DNA of 64,000 nucleotides from contig JALCLA010000003.1 in assembly GCA_022647565.1 (NCBI GenBank), forward strand, positions 124,001-188,000, in the 5' to 3' direction. Position numbers and translations under genes: made by a program. Shown here in pieces: positions 54,681 through 64,000 of the stretch. Source of the stretch: Chiayiivirga sp. Lineage in GTDB: Bacteria > Pseudomonadota > Gammaproteobacteria > Xanthomonadales > Xanthomonadaceae. How positions within the stretch are numbered: position 1 is the stretch's first letter; every line of letters starts with the position of its first letter. Below the pieces are notes generated by a model, which searched no databases, was not told the DNA's origin, and saw only the letters and a list, made by a program, of their open reading frames with translations.

Positions 54681-54983
54681 TCAAGCGTGGCGCTTGGAGG
54701 CCGCCTCGAACGCCGCCAACTGCTCGGGCGTCGCGTCTTTCTGGTGTTTTTCCTTCCATTGCGCGAACGGTTCGCCGTAGATCGCTTCGCGCGCCGCCTC
54801 CTTGCCGATCGGCGAGCCGGCAGTTTCGGCGGCTTCCTGATACCAGTTCGAGAGGCAGTTGCGGCAGAAGCCGGCCAGGATCATCAGATCGATGTTCTGC
54901 ACGTCGCTGCGTTCGCGCAAGTGCGCCAGCAGGCGCCGGAAGGCAGCGGCTTCGAGTTCGGTGGTGGTCATGGAGGTAGACAC
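54681..54983 (-). CDS. DUF1244-family protein
   Basis: A 100-residue protein whose core ([20 protein letters not shown], then [16 protein letters not shown]) matches DUF1244, a conserved proteobacterial family of unknown function with a Cys-Asn-Cys region that might bind metal. The GTG start at 54983 has GGGAG 7 bp upstream; an ATG at 54971 is an alternative. It is divergent from folD and convergent with moeB. Confidence 0.8.
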   Translation of the reverse strand: MSTSMTTTELEAAAFRRLLAHLRERSDVQNIDLMILAGFCRNCLSNWYQEAAETAGSPIGKEAAREAIYGEPFAQWKEKHQKDATPEQLAAFEAASKRHA

Positions 54984-55081
54984 GATGGGACTCCCGAAAG
55001 TGTGGCCGGGTCGGCGATAATCGACGCGCAGCGCTGGCCGCCAGTCTAGCGCCGTCGTCAGCTCGAACCGAGGAAGCCCCG

Positions 55082-55957
55082 ATGTCCGCCCGTTTGCTGG
55101 ACGGCAAGAAAATCGCCGACGCCTTGCTGGATGAACTCGCGCAGCGGGTGGCGGTTCGCGTCGCGGGGGGGGAACCCGCACCGGGCCTGGCCGTGGTTCT
55201 TGTCGGGGACGACCCGGCCTCGGCCGTGTACGTGCGCAACAAGCGCCGTGCCTGCGAGCGCGTCGGATTCGTCTCGTTCGACTACGATCTCGCGGCCGAC
55301 ACGCCGCAGACCCAGCTGATCGCGCTCATCGACCGGCTCAACGCCGACCCGGCCGTGCATGGCGTGCTGCTGCAACTGCCACTGCCGCCGCATATCGACG
55401 CGGTGGCGGTGATCGACCACATCGATCCGCGCAAGGATGTCGACGGTTTCCACGCCGCGAACGTGGGGCGACTGGCCTTGCGCCAACTCGGGCTGCGGCC
55501 GTGCACGCCCAAGGGCATCACCACGCTGCTGGCGCATACTGACCGACCGGTGCGCGGCGCCGAAGCCGTTGTGGTGGGGGTGAGCAACCATGTTGGACGT
55601 CCGATGGCGCTGGAGCTCCTGATCGCGGGCTGCACCACCACCAGTTGCCACAAGTTCACGCCGGCGGAAACCTTGCGGCGACACGTGGGCCAGGCCGATA
55701 TCGTGGTCGTGGCCGTGGGCCGGCCGGGCATCGTTCCGGGTGAGTGGATCAAGCCGGGCGCGGTGGTGATCGACGTCGGCATCAACCGGATGCCGGACGG
55801 TTCGCTCTGCGGTGACGTGGGGTTCGCAGCGGCGCGCGAACGGGCTTCGTGGATCACGCCCGTGCCGGGTGGCGTGGGGCCGATGACGGTAGCAACCCTG
55901 ATGCAGAATACGGTCGAGGCCGCCGAACTGGCCGGCACGTTTGTCACGGCGGCTTAG
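55082..55957 (+). CDS. folD: Methylenetetrahydrofolate dehydrogenase/cyclohydrolase
   Basis: A 291-residue Fol[35 protein letters not shown] (with the catalytic lysine), [10 protein letters not shown] and the C-terminal [15 protein letters not shown]. It interconverts methylene- and formyl-tetrahydrofolate. The usual GRSxxVGxP loop reads [10 protein letters not shown] here. The length is normal. Confidence 0.96.
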   Translation: MSARLLDGKKIADALLDELAQRVAVRVAGGEPAPGLAVVLVGDDPASAVYVRNKRRACERVGFVSFDYDLAADTPQTQLIALIDRLNADPAVHGVLLQLPLPPHIDAVAVIDHIDPRKDVDGFHAANVGRLALRQLGLRPCTPKGITTLLAHTDRPVRGAEAVVVGVSNHVGRPMALELLIAGCTTTSCHKFTPAETLRRHVGQADIVVVAVGRPGIVPGEWIKPGAVVIDVGINRMPDGSLCGDVGFAAARERASWITPVPGGVGPMTVATLMQNTVEAAELAGTFVTAA

Positions 55958-55965
55958 TGCGGCTC

Positions 55966-56850
55966 ATGCAGACTTCCCGCTTCATGCGCTGCCCAACTCG
56001 CCATCGTTCGGTTTCCCTGCTGGTCGCCGTCGGCATTGCCTTGGCCTCGGGCGGTTGCGCCAGCGTCGCGCAGCGCGCCGCGGATCGCTTCGCAAGCAAC
56101 CTCGGCCGTGCGGTGCTGAACCAGGACGACCCCGGCACGGTGCGCGACGGGCTGCCGGCCTACCTGCTGCTGCTCGACGGACTGATCGAGGGTGATCCGG
56201 GCAATGCCGCGCTGCTGCGTGCCGCGGCAGGGATGTACGGGAGCTACGCCGGCAGCTTCGTGGCGGAGCCCGCGCGGGCCGGCATCCTGGCGCAACGCGC
56301 GCGCGATTACGCGCGCCGCGCGACGTGCATCGACCAGGTTGCACTTTGCGCCGTGCTGGATCGCCCCTTCGATCGGTTCGCAGCGGCCGTGCAGGCCAGC
56401 GAAGACGTGGCCGCGCTCTACGGATTGTCGGGTGCGTGGGCCACGTGGATCCAGACCCACAGCGAAGACTTCGCCGCCATTGCCGACATTCCCAAAGTGG
56501 AAGCCTTGCTGCAACGGGTGGTGGTGCTAGTACCAGATCACGACCGCGGCATGCCCTGGGTTTATCTCGGCGTCCTGGGCTCGCTACGGCCCGAGGCCGT
56601 CGGCGGCAGGCCCGAGCAAGGGCGGGCGGCGTTCGAGCGGGCCATCGAGCTGTCGCAGGGGCGAAACCTGATGGCCAAGACCCTGTTCGCACGCCACTAC
56701 GCGCGGCTGGTGTTCGACCGGGACTTGCACGACCGGCTGCTGAAGGAGGTGCTGGCCACCGATCCGAAAGCGCCCGGTTTTACATTATCGAACGTGCTGG
56801 CGCAGCAGCAGGCGCAGGAACTGCTGGGCACCTCTCCCGATTATTTCTGA
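55966..56850 (+). CDS. TatT-like TRAP-transporter-associated lipoprotein
   Basis: A 294-residue lipoprotein: signal sequence ending in a GGC lipobox (about residues 27-29), then a helical body resembling TatT, the TPR protein associated with TRAP binding proteins. Repeat-like segments are QRARDYARRATCIDQ, DIPKVEALLQRVVVL and RAAFERAIELSQGRNLMAKTLFARHYARLVFDR. It directly precedes dctP-dctQ-dctM, as in tetratricopeptide-associated TRAP systems described in Treponema. A possible role is to present hydrophobic ligands to the binding protein. Confidence 0.8.
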   Translation: MQTSRFMRCPTRHRSVSLLVAVGIALASGGCASVAQRAADRFASNLGRAVLNQDDPGTVRDGLPAYLLLLDGLIEGDPGNAALLRAAAGMYGSYAGSFVAEPARAGILAQRARDYARRATCIDQVALCAVLDRPFDRFAAAVQASEDVAALYGLSGAWATWIQTHSEDFAAIADIPKVEALLQRVVVLVPDHDRGMPWVYLGVLGSLRPEAVGGRPEQGRAAFERAIELSQGRNLMAKTLFARHYARLVFDRDLHDRLLKEVLATDPKAPGFTLSNVLAQQQAQELLGTSPDYF

Positions 56851-56874
56851 CCCGTTTCGTCATCGGAATCCACC

Positions 56875-57876
56875 ATGCGCCTCGCCTCGATCCTCCTCGC
56901 ACTATTGTTCGTTCTGACGGCATCGGCGACGGCGCAAACCACGCTCAAGGTCGCCAGCCTGGCGCCGGATGGTTCGCTCTGGATGAAGGAGATGCGCGCC
57001 GCCGGCGAGGCGGTGGCGCAGGGCAGCGAAGGGCGCGTGACCATCAAGTTCTACCCCGGTGGCGTGATGGGCAACGATGCCACGGTGCTGCGCAAGATCC
57101 GGCTCGGGCAGCTGCAAGGTGGTGCCTTCACCGGCAGCGAGCTGAGCCTTGTCTACAAGAATGCACAGATCTACAGCCTGCCGTTCCTGTTCGCTAACTA
57201 TGACCAGGTTGACGCGGTGCGGCGGCAGGTGGATCCGTTGCTGCTCGCGGGTTTCGAGCAAAGTGGTTTTCGCGTCGTGGGCATCAGCGGCGTCGGGTTC
57301 GCCTACCTCATGGGATCACGCGAGGTGAGCAATCGCGAGCAGCTCAAGCAGGCCAAGGTCTGGGTGCCGCAGAACGATCGCATCGCGGAGCTGACCTTTC
57401 GCGCCGGCGGCGTCGAGCCGATTCCGCTGCCGCTGGGCGATGTCTTCACCTCGCTGCAGACTGGCCTGGTCGACACCGTCGGCAATACCGCCGCCGGCGC
57501 CATCGCACTGCAGTGGCATACCAAGGTCTCGCACCTGTTCGACCTGCCGCTGACCTATGTGGTGGGCTACGTGGCGATCGACAACAAGCGGTTCGCGACG
57601 CTGTCCGACGCGGATCAGGCTCTGGTGAGCAAGGCCTTCGGCGAAGCCGCGGCGCGCATCGACGCGGGCAACCGCAAGGCCGACGCCGACGCCCGCGCCG
57701 TGCTGAGGGCGCAAGGCGTGGTGTTCGCCACGCCCAGCGCCGCGGAAGCCACCTACTGGAAGGGCATCGGAACCCAGATCACCCAGACACTTGTGGACGA
57801 TCAGTCACTCGACGCGGGCCTGCTGCAGCAGGTGCAGGCGGCGCTGGCGTCCACGCCTGGCGCAGGCACGCCTTGA
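56875..57876 (+). CDS. TRAP transporter substrate-binding protein (DctP family)
   Basis: A 333-residue periplasmic protein with a signal peptide (MRLASILLALLFVLTASATAQT) and DctP features: LKVASLAPDGSLWMKEMRAAGEAV, KFYPGGVMGNDATVLRKIRLGQLQGG and VDTVGNTAAGA. The last third includes LPLTYVVGYVAIDNKRFATLSDADQALV. The usual dicarboxylate arginine cannot be assigned with confidence, so the ligand is open. It overlaps dctQ by 1 bp. Confidence 0.9.
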   Translation: MRLASILLALLFVLTASATAQTTLKVASLAPDGSLWMKEMRAAGEAVAQGSEGRVTIKFYPGGVMGNDATVLRKIRLGQLQGGAFTGSELSLVYKNAQIYSLPFLFANYDQVDAVRRQVDPLLLAGFEQSGFRVVGISGVGFAYLMGSREVSNREQLKQAKVWVPQNDRIAELTFRAGGVEPIPLPLGDVFTSLQTGLVDTVGNTAAGAIALQWHTKVSHLFDLPLTYVVGYVAIDNKRFATLSDADQALVSKAFGEAAARIDAGNRKADADARAVLRAQGVVFATPSAAEATYWKGIGTQITQTLVDDQSLDAGLLQQVQAALASTPGAGTP

Positions 57877-58361
57877 TGGCGGCACGCTGGCTGGCCCGGC
57901 TGCACCGTCTGGAAGACGCCCTGCTGGCCGCGATGCTGCTGGCGCTGCTGCTGCTCGCCGTGAGCCAGATCGGACTGCGCCTGTTCTTCGATTCGGGCCT
58001 GATCTGGGCTGAGCCGGTATCGCGCCTGGGCGTACTTTGGCTGGCCCTGCTCGGTGCCCTGGGCGCAACGCGACATCGGCAGCACATCATGATCGACGCG
58101 TTGCCGCGCCTGCTCGGCCTGCGTGCGCGGCGCGTGATGTGGTCGGCAACGCAGGTTGCCGCTGCCATCGTCACCGCCTTGCTCGCGTGGTATGGCGCCG
58201 GCATGGTGACGCTGGAGCGCGAGGCACCGGTGCCGTTTGTCGGCGGCATCCCGAGTTGGGTGCCGATGCTGGCGTTCCCGCTGGGTTTCGGCCTGATGAG
58301 CCTGCGCTTCCTCCTGGCATCGGCGTCAGAACCACCGACGCCTGGCGAGATGCATCCTTGA
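57876..58361 (+). CDS. TRAP transporter small membrane subunit (DctQ family)
   Basis: A 161-residue, four-helix membrane protein with LLAAMLLALLLLAVSQIGLRLFF, WAEPVSRLGVLWLALLGALGATRHRQHI and a third and fourth helix near the C-terminus; the WAEP and GA...H motif is typical of DctQ. It is coupled to dctP (TGATG) and to dctM (TTGA). Confidence 0.88.
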   Translation: MAARWLARLHRLEDALLAAMLLALLLLAVSQIGLRLFFDSGLIWAEPVSRLGVLWLALLGALGATRHRQHIMIDALPRLLGLRARRVMWSATQVAAAIVTALLAWYGAGMVTLEREAPVPFVGGIPSWVPMLAFPLGFGLMSLRFLLASASEPPTPGEMHP

Positions 58362-59647
58362 ACCCGACCCTGGGCGTCGGCCTGCTCCTGATCGCGCTGC
58401 TTGGCTTGTGCGGCATGCCACTGTTCGCGGTGATCGCCAGCGTGGCCTTGCTTGGCTTTCATGTCGCTGGATACGACCTGATCGCGGTGGCGGTGGAGTA
58501 TTACCGCCTCGGCGACATGCCCGGACTGATCGCCATCCCCTTGTTCACGCTTGCGGGTTACGTCTTGAGCGAAAGCGACGCACCCAAGCGCCTGGTGCGC
58601 CTGTCGGATGCCTTGCTCGGCTGGTTGCCGGGCGGGCTCGCCATCGTCGCGTTGGTGACCTGCGCCTTCTTCACCGCCTTCACCGGCGCCTCGGGCATGA
58701 CCATCGTTGCAATCGGGGCGCTGCTCTATCCCACCTTGCGCAGTGCGGGCTACCCACAGCGTTACAGCCTGGGCCTGGTCACTTCGAGCGGCAGCCTGGG
58801 CCTGCTGTTTCCGCCATCGTTGCCATTGATCGTGTTCGGCTTCGTCGCGGGACAACTCGCCACCACGCCGCCCGTAACCATGGAGGCACTGTTCCTCGCC
58901 GGCCTGCTGCCCGGCCTGCTGATGATCGCGATCCTCGCCCTGCACGCAGTCTGGGTCGGGCGCGGCTTGCCGCGAAGCCGCACCCATCTGGAGCCGCGCG
59001 AAGTGTGGGCAGCGCTCAAGGACGCGCGCTGGGAGCTGCCCTTGCCCTTCATCGTGCTGGGCGGGATCTACTCCGGGCATTTCGCCGCAAGCGAAGCCGC
59101 CGCCGTCACGGCACTCTACGTGCTGGTCACCGCGGTTCTGGTCCGGCGCGAAATCGCGTTCGGCAAGTTGCCCACCATCATGGCGGAAGCGATGCGCCTC
59201 GTCGGCGCCATCCTGATCATCCTCGGTGCGGCGATGGCAATGTCGAACTGGCTGGTGGATCAGGAAGTGCCGGGTCGACTGTTCGACCTGGCGCGCAGCC
59301 ACGTCCACAGTGCATGGGCCTTCCTGCTGCTGCTCAATGGGCTGCTGCTGCTCGTCGGCATGATGATGGACATCTTCTCGGCCATCGTGGTGCTGACGCC
59401 CTTGCTGCTGCCGGTGGCCGTCGGCTACGGCATCCATCCGGTGCATTTCGGAATCGTGATGCTGGCCAACCTGCAGATCGGATACTTCATGCCGCCGATG
59501 GGCATGGATCTCGTCATTGCGGCCTATCGATTCAAGTCCGACGTGCTGACCCTGGCTCGTGCCTGTCTGCCGTTCTTTGTCCTGGTCGGCCTGGCCTTGC
59601 TGATCATCACCTGGTGGCCGGGGCTGTCCCTGGCCCTGGTGAAGTAG
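58358..59647 (+). CDS. TRAP transporter large membrane subunit (DctM family)
   Basis: A 429-residue protein with about 12 hydrophobic helices and DctM signatures: IPLFTLAGYVLSES, CAFFTAFTGASGMTIVAIGALLYP, GLLFPPSLPLIVFG and PPMGMDLVIAA. It forms the sodium-coupled transport channel with DctQ. The TTG start overlaps the dctQ stop. It converges on the sulfatase-type gene 49 bp downstream. Confidence 0.9.
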   Translation: MNPTLGVGLLLIALLGLCGMPLFAVIASVALLGFHVAGYDLIAVAVEYYRLGDMPGLIAIPLFTLAGYVLSESDAPKRLVRLSDALLGWLPGGLAIVALVTCAFFTAFTGASGMTIVAIGALLYPTLRSAGYPQRYSLGLVTSSGSLGLLFPPSLPLIVFGFVAGQLATTPPVTMEALFLAGLLPGLLMIAILALHAVWVGRGLPRSRTHLEPREVWAALKDARWELPLPFIVLGGIYSGHFAASEAAAVTALYVLVTAVLVRREIAFGKLPTIMAEAMRLVGAILIILGAAMAMSNWLVDQEVPGRLFDLARSHVHSAWAFLLLLNGLLLLVGMMMDIFSAIVVLTPLLLPVAVGYGIHPVHFGIVMLANLQIGYFMPPMGMDLVIAAYRFKSDVLTLARACLPFFVLVGLALLIITWWPGLSLALVK

Positions 59648-59696
59648 ACCGCGACACACAGACCGGAAGCGGCTGCGGATGCGGGCAGGCGGCAAG

Positions 59697-61522
59697 CTAC
59701 TTGCCGAGAATGCGGATCAGCTTCGGTATGTCGCTGTCCAGCGTTCCGCGCCGCAGGCGGTCGCGATGGATCTCGTCGGCGATGAGCTGCCAATCGTCCG
59801 GCCGATCGCCGACCCAGGTGCTGGCATCGCCGTCGAGCAGTAGCGCGCCATTGTGCTCACCGAAATAGACGTCGACGCGATTGCGCACGTCACCACGCGC
59901 ATGCAGGATCCAGGCAGGCGGCTCTGGCTTGGCGCGCAGGAAGCGCCCCTGATCCGGTCGCACGCAAACGCGGCTGCCGGTGAAGTCGGCCAGGGTGGGC
60001 AGCAGGTCGGTCTGCTGGAAGGGCAGGTCGATCCGGCCTGGCGCGAGTCCCGAATTTCCGATCACTACGAGTGGAACGCGCGCAAAGGCGCGCTCCCCGA
60101 ATGCCCTGCGTTCGGCAGGGTGCAGCGGGGTCATGCTGCGATGGTCCCCCGTGATCAACAGAATGCCGTTCTCGAAGTACTGCTCGCGTTCAAGTGCGAG
60201 GACGAATTCCCCGAGCGACTGGTCGACCGCGCGGAACACGGCCGCTTCGTCGAGCTTGCCGTTGGCCTTGTTCACGAAGGGCGGATGGCTTTGCACCGTC
60301 AATGCGAACGCGAAGAACGGCCGCGACGCATCGCGCTGGCGGATCCAGTCGAGCAGACGCAGGTAGAGCGCGCGGTCTTCGGCGGCACGGAAGCCGGCGC
60401 GTGGCCAGCCGTCGTAGAAGGGATGCTCCGCGCCTTCCCAATGATCGAATCCGAGCGCTTCCAGCCAGGGCGACTTCTCCAGGAATCCGAGGTCGCCGGT
60501 GGTGAAGAAGGCGGATTCGTAGCCTGCGGCGCGCAGTGGCGCGACGATCGAGTGCGCCGGATCTTCGAATCCAGCGTACACGTCCACGCTGCGATAGCGT
60601 CCCACGGCCGGTATCGGTGCACGTCCCGTCAGCAGCGCGATCAGGCCGAGGTCGGTGGAGAATCCGTTGGCGTAGAAGCGGCTGAACCAGGTGTGTGACT
60701 GTGCGATCTGGTCCAGGCGCGGGGTCAGGTCGAGCGGCCCTCCGAAAGCCTTGCTCTGGTAGCTGGACAGCGACTCCACCGCCACCACGATCAGATTCGA
60801 GGATCGGTCCTGTCCCGGAAGGCACACCGGCGCGTCGGCTACCGCGCGCTGCTGCAGGTCGGCCACGAAGGCCGCCGAGTAGGGGGTGTTGGGCGACTGT
60901 GCGTAGTGCAGTTGCACCAGGTTGAGTGTGGCCACCTTCTCGATGTATTCCGGCGAGAGCCGGGCCGAAGCCAGCGCGGCTCCCAGCGCTGCCAGGGCTG
61001 CAAGCGCCAGACAGCTTGCCAGGCGCGGGCGGCGCGTCTGCGGGAACAACCCAAACAGCGTCGCAAGCAACGCGGCTGCGACAGCCAACAGCAGGCCGCG
61101 ACTGGACGAACGCAACAGGGCTGCGATGAAGTCACCGATGGCATCGCCTTCGCCGCCGAACTTGAACACGTCGAACAGGTACAGGCGCAGCCCGAGCGTG
61201 GAAAGGATCGCCACGTCGGCCACCATGACCAGCAACAGGCCCAGCACGCACAAGCGCAGGCCCCAGCCCAGCCCGGCAGGCTTGAGCACCAGCGACAGGG
61301 CCAGCGCGCCCCATCCGGGCGCAAGCAGCCAGGCATCGCTCGCCAGTACGGGCCAGGCCAGGCAGGTGCCACAGCCGGCGCTGTCGCCAAGCGTTTCCAC
61401 CGTCAGGAAGGCACGCAGCAGGGGGACGAATCCGAGGCAGATCGCAAGCCATGCGACGCCACAGGCACCCAGGGTGCGCAAGCCTGAAGTGGCGACGGGT
61501 TGCGTCACGCGCCTCTCGATCA

Positions 61523-61523
<1 letters not shown>
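59697..61523 (-). CDS. Membrane sulfatase/alkaline-phosphatase-superfamily transferase (LtaS-like)
   Basis: A 608-residue protein: about five N-terminal membrane helices (residues about 20-190), then a periplasmic alkaline-phosphatase-fold domain. Landmarks: VVAVESLSSYQ (metal glutamate), FSTDLGLIALLTGRAP (probable nucleophile Thr) and LITGDHRSMTP (metal Asp-His). Relatives transfer glycerol-phosphate or phosphoethanolamine to surface lipids or glycans. Which group it handles here is unknown. Its start lies 58 bp from guaB on the other strand. A weak -10 (TATCAT) precedes it. Confidence 0.82.
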
Positions 61524-63035
<1,512 letters not shown>

Positions 63036-63126
63036 ACCACGACTCGCGCAACAGCGAATCGGCGCAGCCTGGGCGCCCGATCAGATCCGGTCCGCCACGC
63101 TCGCGCTCCACATTGCACACGACGAC

Positions 63127-64000
63127 ATGTCCGACCTTCATTCCGACAAGATCCTGATCCTCGACTTCGGTTCGCAGTACACCCAGTTGATCGCGCGTCG
63201 CATCCGCGAGATCGGGGTCTACTGCGAGATATGGGCCTGGGACCATGATCCCGGCGAGATCTCGGCTTGGGGCGCGAAGGGCATCATTCTTTCGGGTGGC
63301 CCGGAGTCGACAACCGAGACCGGTTCGCCGCGCGCGCCGCAGGCCGTCTTCGAGCTCGGCCTGCCGCTGCTTGGTATCTGCTATGGCATGCAGACCATGG
63401 CAATGCAGTTGGGCGGCCTCACCATTCCCGGTCACGAACGGGAGTTCGGTTACGCCGAGGTGGAAGTCGATGCGCCCTGCGCGCTGCTCGACGGCATCCA
63501 CGACCAGGCCGGACGGCCGCCGAAACTCGACGTCTGGATGAGCCACGGCGATCGCGTGGAAGAGGTGCCGCGCGGCTTCCGCGTCACCGCCAGCACCGCG
63601 GCCGTGCCGATTGTCGCGATGGCGGACGACGCGCGACGCTGGTACGGCCTGCAGTTCCACCCGGAAGTCACCCACACCAGGCAGGGTGAAGCCTTGCTGC
63701 GGCGTTTCGTGGTCGACATCTGCGGCTGCCAGACGCTGTGGGATGCAGCCCACATCATCGAAGACCAAATCGACCGGGTGCGCACCCTGGTCGGCAACGA
63801 TGAAGTCCTGCTCGGGCTGTCGGGCGGCGTGGATTCGTCCGTGGTCGCGGCCCTGTTGCATCGCGCGCTGGGCGACAAGCTCACCTGCGTGTTCGTCGAC
63901 ACCGGCCTGCTGCGTTGGCAGGAAGGTGATCAGGTGATGGCCATGTTCGCGCAGCACATGGGCGTGAAGGTGATTCGCGTGAATGCGGCCGATCGGTATT
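63127..64000 (+). CDS. guaA: GMP synthase (glutamine-hydrolysing), 5' part
   Basis: The first 291 residues; it continues past the window end. The N-terminal glutamine amidotransferase domain has [14 protein letters not shown], Cys85 in GICYGMQ and the His/Glu in QFHPEVTHT. The ATP-pyrophosphatase domain begins with [15 protein letters not shown]. It converts XMP to GMP after guaB, the standard pairing. Confidence 0.98.
   Translation, partial: MSDLHSDKILILDFGSQYTQLIARRIREIGVYCEIWAWDHDPGEISAWGAKGIILSGGPESTTETGSPRAPQAVFELGLPLLGICYGMQTMAMQLGGLTIPGHEREFGYAEVEVDAPCALLDGIHDQAGRPPKLDVWMSHGDRVEEVPRGFRVTASTAAVPIVAMADDARRWYGLQFHPEVTHTRQGEALLRRFVVDICGCQTLWDAAHIIEDQIDRVRTLVGNDEVLLGLSGGVDSSVVAALLHRALGDKLTCVFVDTGLLRWQEGDQVMAMFAQHMGVKVIRVNAADRY

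Overview
This is chromosomal DNA from a high-GC gammaproteobacterium. Three gene orders (serC-serA-pheA-hisC-aroA-cmk-rpsA-ihfB-lapA-lapB, rlmN-pilF-rodZ-yfgM-bamB-der, guaB-guaA), a type IV pilus lipoprotein and a PsrA-type regulator point to Gammaproteobacteria. The order Lysobacterales (Xanthomonadales) is plausible, but this is an inference from gene order and protein style only. No rRNA, tRNA, phage, transposase or CRISPR array was seen. Almost all of the window is coding.

Layout. (1) 1-9.9 kb is a storage-lipid district: the C-terminus of a wax ester synthase/DGAT, a TPR protein, two phasins, a divergent acyl-CoA-binding protein/TetR operon facing a bifunctional fatty acyl-CoA reductase, a membrane Mrr-like protein, a patatin lipase and a PHA-granule-region protein. 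Together these could turn acyl-CoA into fatty alcohol and wax ester or triacylglycerol and coat the resulting inclusions. (2) 10-15.4 kb is a same-strand run with no obvious housekeeping role: a secreted cupredoxin-like protein, a transmembrane sensor protein kinase with an inserted degenerate cyclase-like domain, a predicted outer-membrane barrel and a membrane-anchored double-FHA protein. It looks like an envelope signalling module and is the best candidate here for an undescribed system. (3) 15.4-20.4 kb holds msrPQ (periplasmic methionine sulfoxide repair) and a large multi-PAS GGDEF-EAL gene broken by four frameshifts.

(4) 20.5-30.5 kb is the serine/aromatic/histidine biosynthetic run serC-serA-pheA-hisC-aroA, then cmk, rpsA and ihfB, with a VWA-PAN protein on the opposite strand. 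(5) 30.5-36.1 kb has a 49-bp tandem repeat, lapA, lapB, a WbpL-like glycosyl-phosphate transferase, a WbpM-like 4,6-dehydratase and galU. It resembles the Pseudomonas O-antigen locus with its variable middle missing. (6) 36.1-40.2 kb has a CutA-fold protein, a DAO-family oxidase, a CsaA-like protein and an S9 peptidase. (7) 40.3-44.7 kb is a beta-oxidation operon fadN-fadA beside psrA, whose promoter carries a PsrA box and a CRP-like site. (8) 44.9-51.7 kb has ndk, rlmN, pilF, rodZ, yfgM, bamB and der. (9) 51.7-54.7 kb is mobA-moeA-moeB, which fits the molybdoenzyme MsrP in region 3. (10) 54.7-59.6 kb has a DUF1244 protein, folD and a TatT-associated TRAP transporter. (11) 59.7-64 kb has an alkaline-phosphatase-superfamily membrane transferase, guaB and the start of guaA.

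Several genes (the kinase, FHA, GGDEF-EAL, pheA and VWA-PAN genes) carry frameshifts whose flanking frames still encode good protein. pheA should be needed for phenylalanine synthesis, and some shifts lie in G or C runs, so base-calling errors are the simplest explanation; the data shown here cannot prove it.
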